Below are positions 1 through 8,088 of a stretch of DNA of 64,000 bases, piece after piece; the stretch's first letter is position 1; each line of letters begins with the position of its first letter. Source of the stretch: CAVXNB01 sp963763085 (GTDB taxonomy: Bacteria; Actinomycetota; Acidimicrobiia; Acidimicrobiales; Bog-793); assembly GCA_963763085.1 (NCBI GenBank), contig CAVXNB010000004.1:434001-498000 (forward strand). Direction: 5' to 3'. A program made the position numbers and the translations under genes. Under the pieces are notes generated by a model, which was not told the DNA's origin, did no database searches, and saw only the letters and a program-made list of their open reading frames with translations.

Positions 1-14
1 CTGTTCCTACTGTC

Positions 15-962
15 GTGAGGACTTCCTCCGCCGTCTGGCGGCGCCTGCTCCTGAGCTTGGGGCTACTCGTTTCGGCGACCTTCGTCGGCGTGTTCCTACT
101 GGGTGGAGCCCGCGCGGACGGCTCGGGGAGCACCGGTGCGGCAGCATCCGGAGCGGCCAGCCTCACAGCCGAGGAAAGCCCGACGCCTGCGAGCGATATC
201 GCCAGCGGGCGCACGTTGTTCGTCGAGAACTGCTCCACCTGTCACGGGTACGACGCGACCGGCAGCGCCCGGGCGCCGAATCTCGTCGGTGTCGGCGGCG
301 CGACGATCGACCTCTGGCTCTCGACCGGTTGGATGCCGCTCCGGACCCCGACGGCCGAGCCCGAGCGCAAGCCCCCGTTGTTCAACCGTCCCCAGATCCT
401 CCAGATCGTGAAGTACGTGAACTCCCTCGGCCCGACGACGCCCGGCAACCCGGGCATCCCGTTCGCGCTGGACATCTCCCATGCGAACGTGGCCCAGGGC
501 TTCGATCTGTTCGCCCTCAACTGCGCACCCTGCCACACCATCACGGGTGCCGGCGACACGCTCGCGAACGGGATCCAGGCGCCTCCGCTCCACGGCGTCA
601 CCAAGACGATGGTCTGGGAGGCGATCCGGACCGGCCCCGGCAACATGCCCCGCTTCGGACCCGGGACGCTGTCACCCCCGCAGGTCGTCGACGTCGTCGG
701 CTACGTGGTGAACGACATCCAGCATCCCTATAGCCCCGGCGGGATCTACCTCGGAGGCGTCGGACCGGTGGCGGAGGGTTTCGTCGGGCTGTTCGTCGGC
801 GTCGGCGCCTGCCTGCTGGCGGCGTTCTGGGTCGGTGACCGGACCGAGAAGGACGAGGACGACGGTCACGGGGGCCATGAGGGCCACGACGATCCCGAGG
901 GTTCCGGGGGCTCCGGGGAAGGACAGGCCGGTACGGACGACCTCGAGCCCGTCCATGCCTGA
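15..962 (+). CDS. qcrC: Cytochrome bc1 complex di-heme cytochrome c subunit QcrC
   Basis: This is the membrane-anchored di-heme cytochrome c of the actinobacterial cytochrome bcc complex, which passes electrons from the Rieske protein to cytochrome oxidase. An N-terminal hydrophobic segment (about residues 9-30) serves as signal anchor. Two heme-binding CxxCH motifs (CSTCH near residue 73, CAPCH near residue 169) lie in two cytochrome c domains. A C-terminal membrane helix (about 255-277) is followed by a short acidic, histidine- and glycine-rich tail. The stop overlaps the qcrA start by 8 bases, and qcrC-qcrA-qcrB is the canonical order. The GTG at 15 starts a plausible signal peptide, but the frame is open to the window edge, so an upstream start cannot be excluded. 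Confidence 0.93.
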   Translation: MRTSSAVWRRLLLSLGLLVSATFVGVFLLGGARADGSGSTGAAASGAASLTAEESPTPASDIASGRTLFVENCSTCHGYDATGSARAPNLVGVGGATIDLWLSTGWMPLRTPTAEPERKPPLFNRPQILQIVKYVNSLGPTTPGNPGIPFALDISHANVAQGFDLFALNCAPCHTITGAGDTLANGIQAPPLHGVTKTMVWEAIRTGPGNMPRFGPGTLSPPQVVDVVGYVVNDIQHPYSPGGIYLGGVGPVAEGFVGLFVGVGACLLAAFWVGDRTEKDEDDGHGGHEGHDDPEGSGGSGEGQAGTDDLEPVHA

Positions 963-1953
963 CGGCACCGGGGCCGCCGCGACCGCTGGGGACGGTGGCT
1001 CTGTCCGCCGCGTGACCATCCCCGTCAGATCCGTTGTCAAGGTCGACCTCGAGGCCCCGCAGTATCAGGTCGCCGCGAAGAACCCCCGCCGAGTCGAGAT
1101 TGCGGCGGCGGCGGGGTTCCTGCTCGGCGCCGCCGGCTTCGCCGGCTTCGGCGCCGCCTACTGGCAGAACTGGTCGAACTTCTGGCTCGGGCTGACGCTG
1201 GCGGTCGGCTTCGCGGGAGTCGGCTACGGGATGGTGGCGTGGGGCAAGTACCTGATGCCGAGGGGCCCGTTCTCGGAGGACCGGCACCTGCTTGCCCCGA
1301 CCGCGGAGGAGCGGCAGGCGTTCGTCGAGGACTTCGCGGCCCGCGGCAAGGTGGCCGTCGAGCGCCGGACGATCCTCGTCAAGACCCTCGGCCTCGCGTC
1401 CGGCGTTCTCGGTGTCGTGCTCGCGTTCCCGCTCATACGATCACTCGGGCCGCTTCCGGGAAAGAGCCTCTACAAGACGGCCTGGCGGAAGGGCTCGTAC
1501 CTTGTCGACTTCAGCGGTCGCAAGATCAAGGTCGGCGACCTCGAGGTGGGCGGGTTCATCACGGTCTTCCCGCCGGACGACATCGGCGGCGCCTATTCCC
1601 AGACGATGCTCATCCGCGTGACCACCCCGCCTGCGAGCGGCTACCTGCCGCCGCCGCCCAGGTTCGCGAGCGAGCGGGCCACGTGGGCGCCGCAGGGTTA
1701 CATCGCGTTCTCGAAGGTCTGCACCCACGCCGGTTGCCCGGTGGGCCTCTACGAGGAGCTCACCGAGCAGATGCTCTGTCCGTGCCACCAGTCCCTGTTC
1801 GTCGTGACCGATGCCGCCACGCCCATCTTCGGGCCGGCACCACGGCCGCTGCCGCAGCTGCCGCTGTACATCGACGATTCGGGCTACTTCCGGGCCCAGG
1901 ACGGGTACGACGAGCCGGTCGGACCGGGATTCTGGGAGCGGGGCAATGATTGA
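955..1953 (+). CDS. qcrA: Ubiquinol/menaquinol-cytochrome c reductase Rieske iron-sulfur subunit QcrA
   Basis: This is the Rieske [2Fe-2S] protein of the bcc complex, which takes the first electron from menaquinol. It has 332 residues. Two N-terminal membrane helices (about 45-100) and a third near residue 145 give the three-helix anchor typical of actinobacterial QcrA. The cluster ligands are visible as CTH.GC (C256, H258) and CPCH (C275, H278), with C261 and C277 forming the usual disulfide. The ATG at 955 was chosen because it overlaps the qcrC stop; a longer frame to 835 exists but would overlap qcrC by over 120 bases. The stop overlaps the qcrB start by 8 bases, so the three genes are probably translationally coupled. 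Confidence 0.95.
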   Translation: MPDGTGAAATAGDGGSVRRVTIPVRSVVKVDLEAPQYQVAAKNPRRVEIAAAAGFLLGAAGFAGFGAAYWQNWSNFWLGLTLAVGFAGVGYGMVAWGKYLMPRGPFSEDRHLLAPTAEERQAFVEDFAARGKVAVERRTILVKTLGLASGVLGVVLAFPLIRSLGPLPGKSLYKTAWRKGSYLVDFSGRKIKVGDLEVGGFITVFPPDDIGGAYSQTMLIRVTTPPASGYLPPPPRFASERATWAPQGYIAFSKVCTHAGCPVGLYEELTEQMLCPCHQSLFVVTDAATPIFGPAPRPLPQLPLYIDDSGYFRAQDGYDEPVGPGFWERGND

Positions 1954-3512
1954 CGCCCTCTACAACTGGTTCGACGACCGGCTCGGGATCTCGGGCGGTG
2001 GTCGCAAGCTGCTCAACAAGATCTTCCCGGACCACTGGTCGTTCCTGATCGGCGAGATCGCCCTCTACTCGTTCATCGTTCTCCTCGCGACCGGCGTCTT
2101 CCTCACCCTCTACTTCGTCCCCTCGAGCAAGATGACGATCTACCACGGGCTCGTACGCGCCGCTCGCGGACAGCCCGTCTCCGAAGCCTTCGCCTCGACG
2201 GTCAACCTGAGCTTCGCCGTCCGAGGCGGCCTGCTCATGCGCCAGATGCACCACTGGTCGGCGAACATCTTCGTCGGCTCGATCGTCGTCCACATGCTCC
2301 GCATCTTCTTCACCGGAGCGTTCCGGCGCCCCGCGAGCTCAACTGGCTCATCGGGTCGACGCTGCTCATCCTTGCGATCTTCAACGGCTTCCTCGGCTAC
2401 TCGCTACCCGACGACCTCGTCTCCGGGACCGGTATCCGGATCGCCTTCTCGATCGTCGAGTCGATGCCGCTCATCGGCAGCTACATGGCCTTCTTCCTCT
2501 TCGGAGGCAACTTCCCGGGAGACGCCATCATCCCGAGGTTCTTCGTCCTCCACGTGCTCGTCCTTCCGGCGATCATCGCCCTGCTCATCGGCGCCCATCT
2601 CGGCTTGCTCGTCCGCCAGAAGCACACCCAGTTCCCGGGGCGCGGGCCACAAGCCCCGGAACGTGGTCGGCGTGCCGATGTTCCCGAACTTCATCGCGAA
2701 GACGACCGGTTTCTTGTTCCTCACGACGGGGGTCACGGCTCTGCTGAGCGCGTTCGTTCCAGATCAACCCGATCTGGCTCTACGGCCAGTACGTCCCGTA
2801 CAAGGTGAGCTACGCGGTGCAGCCGGACTGGTACATGGGCTGGCTCGACGGTGCGCTGCGGATCATGCCGAGCTGGGAGATCGTCTTCGGCGGCCACATG
2901 ATCCCGAACGCGTTCTTCCCTGCCATCCTCCTGCCGGGCATCACTTTCGGCGTCCTGCAGATGTGGCCGTTCATCGAAGCCAAGCTGACCAAGGACCACG
3001 CTGAACATCAGATCCTCGACCGACCGCGGGACCGGCCGAAACGCACAGCCTTCGGGGCGGCCGTCTTCTCCTTCTACTTCGTGCTCTTCGGCGCGAGCGC
3101 GACCGACGTCCTGGCGAACTACCTCTCGATCTCCCTGAACGTGGTCCTCACGTCCTTCCGGGTCCTCGTGTTCGTCGTGCCGGCCATCGTGTTCCCGGTC
3201 ACCTATCGGATCTGCAAGGAGCTGCAGGAGGTGCCGACGGCCGGAAAGCGCAAGCGTGCGAACGTCGTGCTGCGCACGGCTGACGGCGGCTACGAGACGG
3301 TCCTCAGCGAGGAGCGGCCGGGGGACGCAGTCATCGAACCCGATCCGATCCCTCTCGATGAGGAAGTCGAGCTCGTTCCAGCCATGGCCGGCGCCCCGGC
3401 GGCGGGCAACGGGCTCCCGGAGGAGCCGGAGACGATGGCGGCGACGGCCGGCCCGGCTGGGGAGCGCCCTGCGCGGGGCGGAATTTTCCGGATACCGCGC
3501 GACTACCGCTGA
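1946..3512 (+). pseudogene. qcrB: Cytochrome b subunit QcrB of the bcc complex, interrupted by three frameshifts
   Basis: This is the quinol-oxidising cytochrome b of the bcc complex. Starting at ATG 1946 the protein reads well through QMHHWSAN (a heme-ligand helix) and then changes frame three times: near 2331 (one base missing in a C/G run), near 2645 (one extra G) and near 2759 (one extra base). Across all three joins the sequence continues as normal QcrB, including the QPDWYMGWLDG segment, further helices, and a C-terminal cytoplasmic extension ending at 3512. All parts are present and in order, and the flanking genes are intact. An essential respiratory gene with three single-base shifts is better explained by uncorrected sequencing indels than by true loss. 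Only reads or PCR could settle this. Confidence 0.9.
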
Positions 3513-3528
3513 GCCTCGAGCTTCGGCG

Positions 3529-3548
3529 CCGCCGGCGCCGGCGGTTTT
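3529..3548 (+). terminator. Possible intrinsic terminator after qcrCAB
   Basis: Sixteen bases downstream of the qcrB stop a perfect 16-base GC palindrome (CCGCCGGCGCCGGCGG) is followed by TTTT. The flanking GGCGCC repeats give alternative stem pairings with a short loop. The position fits the end of the bcc operon, but the T run is short and no folding energy was calculated. Confidence 0.4.
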
Positions 3549-3621
3549 GACCCGACTGCCGTGGTCTGCCAGCATCGCAATTTCAGCCCTTAACGTGGGG
3601 CGATAGGAAGGGTGGACCTGA

Positions 3622-4257
3622 ATGATCCTTTTTACGCGAACGCTCACGGTGCGTGGAAACCCCCGCGAGACCGGAGGTTGGGCCGGGCGGATGGCGAAGC
3701 TGGTTACCGAGAAGACGGGCAAGGAGACAGCACTGTGGGCCGGGCTGTCCGGGACCCAGACTGGCACCCTCATCTTCTCGGCTTTCTACGAGAACATGGC
3801 GGACTTCGCGAAGGCTACCGAGACGCTCATGGCCGACGAGCAGTACCTCGACGGAGTCACTGAGGCCCACCAGCACTTGGTCGGCCCGCCCGACGACAGG
3901 CACGTCGAGATCCTCCACACCGCCGGCGGAGAGTACCGCCGCCCGGGGCTAGGCGGCGTCGTGCAGTTGACCACCGCGACCCCCGCCCTGGGCAAGCTTG
4001 GCGCCGCCATTGGCTGGGGCGTCCAGATCACCGAACTGGTATCCGAGATCATCGGCGAGCCGGTCTTCTTCGGGCATTCGCTGGCGGGGCCGTTTGGCGA
4101 GCTCGCCTGGATCGGTGCCAGCGCGGACGCCAGCGCCTGGGACCGCGCCCAGGCTGCGCTGACCAGCGACCCTCGCTACCTCGGCATCGTCGACGAGGGC
4201 ACTCCCAACTTCGAAGGCGGGTCGGGCCGCGTCATCCTCGGTCGCCGCGTCGCCTGA
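3622..4257 (+). CDS. Conserved hypothetical protein with two repeated alpha/beta units
   Basis: I do not recognise a named family. The 211-residue protein has no signal peptide or membrane segment. It seems to consist of two similar halves of about 100 residues: each has a beta-rich stretch (LIFSAFYENMADF in the first, ELAWIGASADASAWDRA in the second), a helix, and a short motif with a conserved xxYL (EQYLDG, PRYLGI). This is the pattern of a duplicated ferredoxin-like or dimeric alpha-beta barrel protein of NIPSNAP or monooxygenase type, but that is inference from the pattern only. A purine-rich AGGAAGGG lies about 10 bases before the ATG. It is a single gene after the bcc operon, separated by a candidate terminator. 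Confidence 0.75.
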   Translation: MILFTRTLTVRGNPRETGGWAGRMAKLVTEKTGKETALWAGLSGTQTGTLIFSAFYENMADFAKATETLMADEQYLDGVTEAHQHLVGPPDDRHVEILHTAGGEYRRPGLGGVVQLTTATPALGKLGAAIGWGVQITELVSEIIGEPVFFGHSLAGPFGELAWIGASADASAWDRAQAALTSDPRYLGIVDEGTPNFEGGSGRVILGRRVA

Positions 4258-4356
4258 CGCGACCAGCTCGGACCGCCCGACCACCGCGCCAGGCTCAGGG
4301 AGCGATCCCGATGTCTTGAGGCATCTCAGCGAGCCGGCGCGAGCCGGTGGATGGCG

Positions 4357-4429
4357 AGCCGGTGGTGGGACTCGAACCCACGACCTGACGATTACAAGTC
4401 GCCTGCGCTTCCATCTGCGCCACACCGGC
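4357..4429 (-). tRNA. tRNA-Thr (anticodon TGT)
   Basis: Read on the minus strand, a complete cloverleaf is present: acceptor GCCGGTG pairs with CACCGGC, the anticodon stem GGCGA/TCGTC encloses loop CTTGTAA (anticodon TGT), and the T arm GTGGG-TTCGAGT-CCCAC is canonical. The discriminator is T and no CCA is encoded. It is 73 bases long. Confidence 0.95.
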
Positions 4430-4474
4430 AGTCACGCGAGCTTCGCGCCGGGACGAGCCGGTGACCAGCTCATG

Positions 4475-5317
4475 TCAAGTTGGCGACGCCCCCGCCTCGG
4501 CCTCCGCGGTCGCCGGCGCGGCCGGAGCGTCTCCGGCCGGCACCGCCGGAGTCCCGCTTGCCGGCACCGCCGGCGCGGCCGCTCCGGCCGGCGCCGCTCC
4601 GGCCGGCGCGGCATCGGCCGCCCTCCCGCACTTGGCTTCGCTCGCCGGGAGGATACGAACGGCACCGCTCTCGCCGACCGGCGCCGGGTGGGCCGCAGGC
4701 CCTGGACCCACAGTGCGCCCGTGATGGCCTCCTCCGACGAGGAACTTCAGAGGCGATCTTGCGACGGCGTGCACCATCTCTCGGGAGAACACGATGGCGA
4801 ACGGGTAGAGCCCCAGAGTGACGACCGCTCCGAGGAGCAGACCTGCCAGGGCGTCGCCTGGGTAAGCCGTTCCGGTGTAGACGACGGCGAAGGAGACGAG
4901 CGCTGCGTAGAGGGTCGCCAGGGCGGCGATCAGGTACGACCGGCTCAGCCAAAGGCCGGCAGCCACGGCTCCGGCGATCACCGCATGCTCATTCGGGAAG
5001 CTGAAGCCGGTCGGCCTCGGGACCAGGACGACCACGCTCGGCATGGCCACGAAAGGTCGCTCCCGCGCGACGAGGTGGACGATCGGCAACGACACGGCGA
5101 GTGCGAGGCCAGCGCCGACGACAACCCAGATCAGGGCTGCAATCTGGTCGAGGTCGCTCCCTCCCAGTCCTGCGGCCCGGGCCCGCAGCATCGCAACCAG
5201 AACAAGAAGGGCGAAGACCGCCAGCGCCCAGGGGCGGGCGAGGAAGGCGGCGACGCTGTGGGCCCATGCCGTTCGGGCGGCGAAGCGATTGACGTCGAGA
5301 AACAAACGCTGATCCAC
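4475..5317 (-). CDS. PAP2-superfamily membrane protein with non-canonical active-site motifs
   Basis: This is a 280-residue membrane protein of the PAP2 (type 2 phosphatidic acid phosphatase) superfamily, whose bacterial members often dephosphorylate undecaprenyl diphosphate or phosphatidyl-glycerophosphate. Five to six hydrophobic segments are visible between residues 18 and 190. Motif 1 appears as ARERPF. Motif 2 reads FPNEHA instead of the usual PSGH. Motif 3 reads YTGTAYPGD, where the histidine usually before YPxD is alanine. Since that histidine is the phosphate nucleophile in characterised members, catalysis is doubtful. The last 60 residues are a low-complexity Ala/Pro/Gly tail with repeated PAGAA units. 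The start is a GTG at 5317. Confidence 0.8.
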   Translation of the reverse strand: MDQRLFLDVNRFAARTAWAHSVAAFLARPWALAVFALLVLVAMLRARAAGLGGSDLDQIAALIWVVVGAGLALAVSLPIVHLVARERPFVAMPSVVVLVPRPTGFSFPNEHAVIAGAVAAGLWLSRSYLIAALATLYAALVSFAVVYTGTAYPGDALAGLLLGAVVTLGLYPFAIVFSREMVHAVARSPLKFLVGGGHHGRTVGPGPAAHPAPVGESGAVRILPASEAKCGRAADAAPAGAAPAGAAAPAVPASGTPAVPAGDAPAAPATAEAEAGASPT

Positions 5318-5582
5318 TGCAGAGGCCCCCGAAGCCCGAAGCGAGGGCTCGCCATGGGTGGCGAGCCGGCAATCACAGGGTATCCACCGAAAGTTGCCCC
5401 TGTGGGGGCCAGCCCGGATAAACTCCCTGACGCACTTCGTTTGGGAGTGTCGCCCGGCGTTCCCGAAGTGGGGTCTGGGACTCTTAGGGTGCCGATTGTC
5501 GCGCGATCATCACGCAATCAGGCCTAATCACGCGAACTCGACAGACAACAAGCTCGCGATCAACAAGGAGAAGAAACAACCG

Positions 5583-6767
5583 ATGAGGATTCTCGTACTC
5601 GGTGGGGACGGGTATCTCGGCTGGCCCACTGCGCTGCACCTGTCAGCGCGGGGTCACGACGTCGGTGTCGTGGACAGCTTCGCGCGGCGCCAGTACGACA
5701 ACGAGATGGGCGTCGACAGTCTGGTCCCGATCCGTCAGCTCCAGAGGCGGATCGCGACTTGGAAGGAAGTTTCGGGCTACACGGTCCAGCCGTTCATCGG
5801 CGACCTCACAGACAACGTCTTCGTCGAGCAGACGATGCGTGAATTCGCCCCCGAGGCGGTGGTCCACTTCGCCGAGCAGCGATCCGCTCCGTACTCGATG
5901 ATCGATCGTGCGCACGCCGTCTACACCCAGGTGAACAACGTCGTCGGTACCTTGAACCTGCTCTATGCAATCGCCGAGATCGATCCTTCGATCCACCTTG
6001 TCAAGCTCGGCACCATGGGCGAGTACGGCACGCCCAACATCGACATCGAAGAAGGCTTCATCGAGATCACCCACAAGGGCCGCACCGACGTGCTGCCCTA
6101 CCCGAAGTCGCCCAACTCCTTCTACCACCTGTCCAAGGTGCACGACAGCGCCAACATCCAGTTCGCATGTCGTATCTGGGGCATCCGGTCCACCGACTTG
6201 AACCAGGGAATCGTGTACGGGCAGGAGACGCCCGAGACGACGCTCCACCGCGACCTGTTGACGCGTTTCGACTACGACGGCGTGTTCGGGACCGTGCTGA
6301 ACCGCTTCGCCGTACAGGCGGCCGTGGGATACCCGCTCACCGTTTACGGCAAGGGCGGTCAGACGAGGGCCATGCTCGACATCCGTGACACCCTGGCGTG
6401 CGTCGAGCTGGCGTGTCTGAACCCGGCCGAGCCTGGCGAGTTCCGGGTGTTCAACCAGTTCACCGAATCCTTCTCGGTACGCGATCTCGCAGAACGGACC
6501 GCCAAGGTCTCCGGTGGCGAGGTGACCATCGACACGGTTCCCGACCCACGGGTGGAGAAGGAAGAGCATTACTACAACGCCGTGACCACCAAGCTGCCTG
6601 CCCTCGGGCTCAAGCCTCATCTGCTCGAGGACGCCACGATCGAGGTGCTGGTGGAGACGGCCAAGCGGCACAAGGATCGTGTGAACTTCGAGGCCATCCG
6701 GCCGACGGTCAACTGGCGCTCCACCAAGAGCCAGGTGAGTGTCGCCGGAGGCGCCGTCGGAGAGTGA
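5583..6767 (+). CDS. sqdB: UDP-sulfoquinovose synthase SqdB
   Basis: SqdB makes UDP-sulfoquinovose from UDP-glucose and sulfite, the first committed step to the sulfolipid SQDG. It has 394 residues, matching bacterial SqdB and mature plant SQD1. The N terminus carries an NAD-binding Rossmann motif (GGDGYLG, residues 7-13). The SDR catalytic set is visible: T144 in TMGEYG, and Y181 and K185 in FYHLSK, one residue offset from the T145/Y182/K186 set of plant SQD1. The ATG at 5583 has AAGGAG 12 bases upstream; a longer frame from 5358 is an artefact. No sulfoquinovosyltransferase (sqdX) is adjacent, so the transferase must lie elsewhere, or the sugar could go to another glycoconjugate. Confidence 0.93.
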   Translation: MRILVLGGDGYLGWPTALHLSARGHDVGVVDSFARRQYDNEMGVDSLVPIRQLQRRIATWKEVSGYTVQPFIGDLTDNVFVEQTMREFAPEAVVHFAEQRSAPYSMIDRAHAVYTQVNNVVGTLNLLYAIAEIDPSIHLVKLGTMGEYGTPNIDIEEGFIEITHKGRTDVLPYPKSPNSFYHLSKVHDSANIQFACRIWGIRSTDLNQGIVYGQETPETTLHRDLLTRFDYDGVFGTVLNRFAVQAAVGYPLTVYGKGGQTRAMLDIRDTLACVELACLNPAEPGEFRVFNQFTESFSVRDLAERTAKVSGGEVTIDTVPDPRVEKEEHYYNAVTTKLPALGLKPHLLEDATIEVLVETAKRHKDRVNFEAIRPTVNWRSTKSQVSVAGGAVGE

Positions 6768-6807
6768 TCCGGTCCTGATCCCAAGCGGGTCGCTGCCTCG
6801 CGAGAGG

Positions 6808-6813
6808 TAGCTT
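6808..6813 (+). promoter_or_regulatory. Putative leaderless -10 element (TAGCTT)
   Basis: TAGCTT fits the TANNNT -10 pattern and ends 8 bases before the ATG at 6822, which has no Shine-Dalgarno. This is the layout of a leaderless actinobacterial promoter. No convincing -35 was seen. Confidence 0.35.
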
Positions 6814-6821
6814 CTTCGGCA

Positions 6822-8088
6822 ATGATCGCAGGCTGGCGGCGCCGGGGGGTGGCGTCCGCTCGCCGGTCGAAGAGACACATCCTGGTCGCCGTCGGGGTCT
6901 TGGTGGTGCTAGGCGTCGTCATCGGCGAGGTGGCAGCCGACGTGGTCGACGCCGGGCGCCGGGCCGCCAGCGTCACTGCGCAGACCTTCGTCGCCGGGGT
7001 CGTTCCGATCATCGACGAGTCGACGACGCTCGCGGCGACGATGCATCTCGTGCGCGCCGAGGCCACCTCGAACGACCGGATCGCCCTCGAGCGAGCTCTC
7101 GGAAGCCTCGTCGCCGGCACCTCGGACAACGTGGGCCAACTGCAGACGCTGGGCATCCCGGCACCAAATGCCCGATCCGAGCAGTTGTTGCACGACACGC
7201 TGGCGGCCAGGTCCGACGGTGCGCGGATGCTCACCGGAGGCATCGCTCTCGCGACGGGACCGACAGCCAACCAAGCCCGCGTCAAGGCTGCGGCCCTGAT
7301 CGTCGCGGCGGGCGAGAAGCTGATGGCCGGAGACGAGGACTACCGGTTGTTCGTGCGGTCGTTGCCTCGCGACAGCGGCAGAAGCCGCCTGCCGGCGTCC
7401 ATCTGGGTAGGCGACCCGCCGTCGTGGAGTCCGGCGCCGGTCTCGATCTGGGTGGCTCAGCTTGCGAGCACGCCCGAGCTGCAGATCCGCCAGCACCTCA
7501 CGATCGTCGCCGTGAGCTTGCAGCCCCCCGTAGTGCGGATCTCGGGGCTGCCGACCACGACCACCACTTCGACCACCTCGACCACTTCCACCCCTACCAC
7601 GACGTCCACGTCCACCACCACGACGTTCCCGGGCACGTCGACCTCGTGCAACCACGACGTCCACCTCAACATCGACCACGACGTCCACCTCCACGTCCAC
7701 GACCACGACCACGTTGCAGCTGCCGCCGTCGGGCTCGACGTCGGTCCTGCCGCCGACGAGGGCGGTCTCGGTCGTGATGGTGATCGCGAATGCCGGCAAC
7801 GTCCCGATCTCGGGCATCTGGGCGTCCGGATCGGTCGTAGGGGAACCCTCGGCCGGAAGGCATCCGAAGCCGAGTCCTCCGACACACACGAGCTCCGTGC
7901 GAATCGGACGGCTCGCGCCAGGGGCGTCTGTCGACGTGACGCTGCCGCCGCTCGCCGTTGACGCCGGCGACACCTACACCCTGTGGGCGTCGGTCGGCAC
8001 AGGCACGCTTCCCCGACAACCCGTGACGTCGGACCCGAAGGGCCTAGGTCAGACCGACAAGGTGACGATCAAGGTCGCAGCGGAGTGA
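6822..8088 (+). pseudogene. Membrane-anchored extracytoplasmic protein with Thr/Ser linker, one frameshift
   Basis: The family is not recognised. After a basic N terminus a single membrane helix (about residues 22-42) anchors a 180-residue mostly helical domain. A long Thr/Ser-rich linker then leads to a C-terminal beta-type domain of about 120 residues that resembles CARDB-like adhesion or transport folds (ANAGNVPISG, GASVDVTLPPL). The frame breaks near 7650 inside the Thr codon repeat: one extra base separates two frames that both continue the same Thr/Ser run, so the intact protein would be about 420 residues. The break may be a sequencing error in a repetitive tract or a phase-variable site. 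The gene ends 20 bases inside the convergent larC. Confidence 0.7.
7552..7713 (+). repeat. Thr/Ser codon low-complexity tract
   Basis: A run of ACC/ACG/TCG/TCC codons encodes the Thr/Ser linker of the surrounding gene in two adjacent reading frames, joined at about 7650 by a one-base shift. Such tracts are prone to slippage. Confidence 0.7.

Noticed and set aside
5358..5582. N-terminal extension of SqdB
   Set aside because: The extra 75 residues have no resemblance to SqdB and the ATG at 5583 has a proper Shine-Dalgarno.
7424..7777. His/Asp-rich frame opposite or beside the Thr tract as a metal-binding protein
   Set aside because: It is the other reading frame of the Thr/Ser codon repeat; no start signal supports it.
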